This document shows positions 25,563 to 28,266 of a stretch of DNA of 28,266 nucleotides, in pieces. The stretch's first letter is position 1. Every line of letters starts with the position of its first letter. Under the pieces are notes generated by a model. That model had not been told where the DNA came from. It made no database searches and saw only the letters and a list, made by a program, of their open reading frames with translations. Both the position numbers and the translations under genes were made by a program. This stretch comes from Gp6-AA40 sp050742535 (GTDB lineage: Bacteria > Acidobacteriota > Vicinamibacteria > Vicinamibacterales > UBA2999): contig JBOGIQ010000036.1 of the NCBI GenBank assembly GCA_050742535.1, positions 1-28,266 on the forward strand. Direction: 5' to 3'.

Positions 25563-25904
25563 GTGAATGTGTGCACGTTCATCGACGCAGAGGTCCCGCC
25601 TGACTGGGTCACTGGTCTCGAAACCGATTCCCTGCCTGAGCAGGCGGCCATCACCGTTGAGACCGAGAACAGCCGATACAACTTCACGATCCTGAGCGGC
25701 CGAACGGGCGACGTGCTCGTACGCGGCGGACGGCTGTTTCCAGAAGAGACGTCGGCACGTCTGGTGGGGAGTTCACTCGGCGGCAGCGTGCTGAAGCTGC
25801 GCAGCATCCACATCGGGTTCAGGATGGAGCTCTACGCCTGCGAGCGCTCCATCATCACGAGCCGTGTCCGATCGATTCGTGTGGTCTCAGGTCTGTCTGA
25901 CTAG
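25563..25904 (+). CDS. Conserved small protein of unknown function
   Basis: This 113-aa soluble protein carries blocks I recall from small uncharacterised proteins of Planctomycetes and Acidobacteria: SRYNFTILSGRTGDVLVRGG, RLFPEETSARLVGSSLGGS, KLRSIHIGFRMEL and an IITSRVRSIRV end. The pattern suggests a compact beta-rich fold with no signal peptide and no known catalytic motif. The start is GTG at 25563 or GTG at 25569, with AGG close by; neither is decisive. It lies 61 bp after regulator 2 in the same orientation and may be read through from it. It is convergent with the PD40 protein. No function can be given. Confidence 0.7.
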   Translation: MNVCTFIDAEVPPDWVTGLETDSLPEQAAITVETENSRYNFTILSGRTGDVLVRGGRLFPEETSARLVGSSLGGSVLKLRSIHIGFRMELYACERSIITSRVRSIRVVSGLSD

Positions 25905-25955
25905 GCCGTAACGCTGTCTTTGAGATCTATTCGGGACATTTCAACGCCCATGGCG

Positions 25956-27830
25956 CTACCTGGTCGACGTCGTCGGAACAGGAACCGCGAACACGAACCG
26001 CTGCCCGTCCGGCGTAACGTGCTTCCACTGCGGCGGATTGCCGGGCAGCGGACCTTTGACCCTGAACAGCTCGCGCGGCGCCGAGGCCTTGAACTCCGGC
26101 GTGGTCGATACCTCGACGGCCATGACTCTGATCTCCTGCGCCGCGTTGTCGTTGACGTGATAGAACAGCTCGCGCCCGTCGCTGCGCCAGTTGATGCCGC
26201 CGACGACACCAGCCTCGTTGCTGATCTTCCACTTCATCTCGCCGGCGGCTTCGCCGGTTTTTGCGTCGAACGGCCGGACATAGACCTCGAACCGATTCGT
26301 ATCGTTCGAGCCGAACGCCACATAGCGGCCGTCGGGTGAGAACCGGCCCGCACCCGCTTCGAACTCCGAACGCGCGAAATCCACGGCCTCACGCTTGAGC
26401 GGATCGGTGCCGGTCAGCGGGATGGCGAGCACGATCCCGCCGCCATCGACCATCGCAAACTGCTTGTTGGGCGAGAAGTCGGTCAACGCCATACCGGCGC
26501 CGGAGGTATACCGGAACAGCTGCTCCTCCGGCCCCTGCCCCGTCCACTGTTTGCGATAGATACTGCCGAAACCGGCGCGCATGGATACGTACGCGACTCG
26601 ATCGTTATCGAACCAGACCGGCGCGTTCTCGCCGTCAGGCGTCGCCGTCACTGCGGTGCCCTTGCCGGTCGCGATGTCGAAGGCCCAGATGTCGTTGGCG
26701 CCGGTCTGAGGATCAGCGCGCATCACCGCCACCTTCGATCCGTCCGGGGATACCGACGGTTGCACGTAGAGCCCCGGCGCACCGATGCGGCCGACTTCTT
26801 TGCCCTGCCGATCGAACACGGTCAGCTGACGCAGCTGTGGAAGAGGCGGAACCGAGAAGACGACGCGCTCGCCGTCACGGCTGACGCTGCCGAACGCACC
26901 GGGGTTCGATTGCGGCGGGATCGAGTCGGGCGCCTTGAACATCGGCCGCGGCTTGCTGAACTCGAAGGTGCCCGGACCGCTCTTCACCTGCACGGACATG
27001 ACCACCCGGTCGGGTCCGAAGAAGAACAGCTCCTGGCCGTCGCGTCTCCACCAGACCATTCCGTAGCCACCCTCGGTCGAGAGCTGCCACGTATCGACCT
27101 TGGCCTGACTGCCGGGGGGAGGCACGGATCGGACCCAGATCTCCGCACGGCCTGTTTCGTTCGACCGGTACGCCAGTAGCCGGCTGTCGGGCGACAGCCG
27201 CGCCGCGAGCATCTCCTTCTCTGACTTCGCCGCCTCGATCGGCGTACGGTCACCTTCCGCCGGCAGCAGATAGAGCCGGCTGCCCGCCAGGTCCGATTCG
27301 TAAAAGCTCAGATAACGGCCGTCGAGCGACCAGTCGGTGAGCACGATCGGGCCGCCCTGATGCGCGTACATCGTCTCCTCGGCACCGGAACCGTCGGAGG
27401 CCTTGCGAAGGATCGTGTAGCGGCTGCCGCGCAGTGCGACATAGGCGACCCACTTTCCGTCCGCCGACCATGCCGGCGCCTGCACCGTCTCGCGCGGCTT
27501 GTTCGACGTAATCTGGACGCCCTTTCCGGTCGCGATGTCGTAGACCCAGACGTCGACGGTTTCCTTGTCGAGATCCGGCTTGATCAACGCGATCCGCGCG
27601 GCATCGGGCGACAAGGTCGGCTGATTGAAGATGTGCCGCTCGGCGATCGTCGAGATCACCTTTCCCTGACGGTCGTACAACGTCAGCGTGCGAGCGTTCT
27701 GTTCGAGCTGCCGCGCGATGTTGCGAGCACGTTCAGCAGGGTCCTGCTGTGGGTTCTGCGCGACGGCCGCCGTCGCGGACAACGCAACCGCGCAGATCGC
27801 CGCTGCGATCGTCAGACGTTTCGGTGACAC
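25956..27830 (-). CDS. Exported PD40/TolB-like double beta-propeller protein
   Basis: The 624-aa protein has a signal peptide (about 1-25, ending AAVAQ) followed by two homologous propeller halves (about 48-320 and 336-624). Each half begins with LT(L/V).DRQGK and contains PD40-type blades: APAWSADGKWVAYV, ARLSPDSRLLAYRSNETG, PSVSPDGSKVAVM, GRFSPDGRYVAFGSNDTN and INWRSDGRELFY. The GTG at 27830 is chosen because GGAGG sits 5 nt upstream and the signal peptide follows directly; the longer reading to 27878 overlaps the DUF6152 gene. PD40 propellers usually bind proteins or peptides in the periplasm. In Acidobacteria the same blades are often fused behind Ser/Thr kinases, but no kinase domain is present here. 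Start is 10 nt after the DUF6152 stop: same operon. Confidence 0.88.
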   Translation of the reverse strand: MSPKRLTIAAAICAVALSATAAVAQNPQQDPAERARNIARQLEQNARTLTLYDRQGKVISTIAERHIFNQPTLSPDAARIALIKPDLDKETVDVWVYDIATGKGVQITSNKPRETVQAPAWSADGKWVAYVALRGSRYTILRKASDGSGAEETMYAHQGGPIVLTDWSLDGRYLSFYESDLAGSRLYLLPAEGDRTPIEAAKSEKEMLAARLSPDSRLLAYRSNETGRAEIWVRSVPPPGSQAKVDTWQLSTEGGYGMVWWRRDGQELFFFGPDRVVMSVQVKSGPGTFEFSKPRPMFKAPDSIPPQSNPGAFGSVSRDGERVVFSVPPLPQLRQLTVFDRQGKEVGRIGAPGLYVQPSVSPDGSKVAVMRADPQTGANDIWAFDIATGKGTAVTATPDGENAPVWFDNDRVAYVSMRAGFGSIYRKQWTGQGPEEQLFRYTSGAGMALTDFSPNKQFAMVDGGGIVLAIPLTGTDPLKREAVDFARSEFEAGAGRFSPDGRYVAFGSNDTNRFEVYVRPFDAKTGEAAGEMKWKISNEAGVVGGINWRSDGRELFYHVNDNAAQEIRVMAVEVSTTPEFKASAPRELFRVKGPLPGNPPQWKHVTPDGQRFVFAVPVPTTSTR

Positions 27831-27840
27831 AGTGGCCTCC

Positions 27841-28230
27841 TCAGCAGTTCTGCGGACAGAGCGAAACGAGCCGGCCATCGGCGAGCGTGACCTCGCGGAT
27901 CAGACCGGAACGCGATCCGTCGCGGGCACGGCTGGCCTCCACCTTGACCGACTTCTGCATCGACGCCTCGAAGTTCTCCTTGCCAACGTCACGCTGCCGG
28001 AAAAATCCGGGCGAGGGCCCCTCGAACGACCAGGTTTCCATCTGGCCCTTCTCGTTCTTCACATCAACGAAGAGATAGATGTGGGGATTCCGCCAATCGA
28101 CCTTGCTGAGCGTGCCGGAGGTGGTGAACCGCTGGCTGAAATCAAACAGGGCCGACATGTTGTGGTGCGCCAAGGCAGAGCCGGCGAGGAGGCCGGCCAG
28201 ACAAACCGAGAGAGCAAGCCTGCGAATCAT
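27841..28230 (-). CDS. DUF6152-family secreted protein
   Basis: The 129-aa protein has a clean signal peptide ending SALAHH (about 1-21). The mature part matches DUF6152: AHHNMSALFDF, then SGTLSKVDWRNPHIYLFVDV, WSFEGPSPGFFRQ, VEASRARDGSRSG and the end VTLADGRLVSLC. Mature proteins of this family begin with His-His and are small beta-rich periplasmic or surface proteins of unknown role. Ribosome-binding site GGAGGT (28237-28242 on the minus strand) lies 6 nt before the ATG. It is the first gene of an operon with the PD40 propeller. Two C-terminal Cys residues (C125-type and the last residue) could form a disulfide. Confidence 0.88.
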   Translation of the reverse strand: MIRRLALSVCLAGLLAGSALAHHNMSALFDFSQRFTTSGTLSKVDWRNPHIYLFVDVKNEKGQMETWSFEGPSPGFFRQRDVGKENFEASMQKSVKVEASRARDGSRSGLIREVTLADGRLVSLCPQNC

Positions 28231-28266
28231 GTCGCTACCTCCGCTCGGGTTTCCTGAGCCCTGAAC

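Overview
The window looks like chromosomal DNA from a GC-rich, Gram-negative-type environmental bacterium. Several families are ones I associate with Acidobacteriota, especially Vicinamibacteria: a DUF6152 secreted protein, a DUF5777 beta-barrel, a secreted PD40 propeller, and multi-HAMP hybrid kinases. This placement is an inference from family content and high third-position GC; no rRNA or other phylogenetic marker is present. I see no tRNA, rRNA, CRISPR array or phage genes.

Layout. (a) 1-855: a decayed IS21-type transposase, joined near base 755 to the last 32 codons of an unrelated gene. (b) 1014-2543: a DUF1801 protein divergent from a luciferase-like flavin oxidoreductase. (c) 2581-5288: a DHA2 efflux pump and a divergent AraC regulator, bracketed by 37-bp near-identical direct repeats. 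(d) 5525-11711: a three-gene signalling operon on the minus strand, with a 1262-aa multi-HAMP/GAF hybrid kinase, a receiver-PAS-PAS kinase and a lone receiver. (e) 11852-14012: a nitronate monooxygenase, a TetR regulator and the C-terminal remnant of a membrane protein. (f) 13951-18178: six closely packed minus-strand genes, five of whose junctions overlap or are 3 nt apart: NAD-epimerase-like protein, ECF sigma factor, RTX-repeat secreted protein, sigma-54 activator, 4-TM protein and FMN reductase. (g) 18179-25501: two paralogous XRE-STAND-TPR regulators in the same orientation, flanking a minus-strand operon for a CuA protein, a DUF5777 barrel, a CHRD lipoprotein and a glycine-zipper protein. 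(h) 25563-28230: a conserved small unknown protein, a double beta-propeller and a DUF6152 protein.

How they may work together. The clearest unexplained structure is in (f)-(g). Regulator 1 is divergent from the epimerase/sigma operon. Regulator 2 is divergent from the CuA operon and carries a copy of the same 99-bp promoter region, with identically spaced direct repeats. A 41-bp relic of the epimerase start codon region lies on the far side of that copy. This suggests that a regulator-plus-promoter unit was duplicated and placed in front of a periplasmic electron-transfer or stress operon, so one type of ligand-sensing STAND regulator may control both. The epimerase/sigma operon also puts an ECF sigma factor and a sigma-54 activator in one translationally coupled unit with a secreted RTX protein, which is an unusual regulatory combination.
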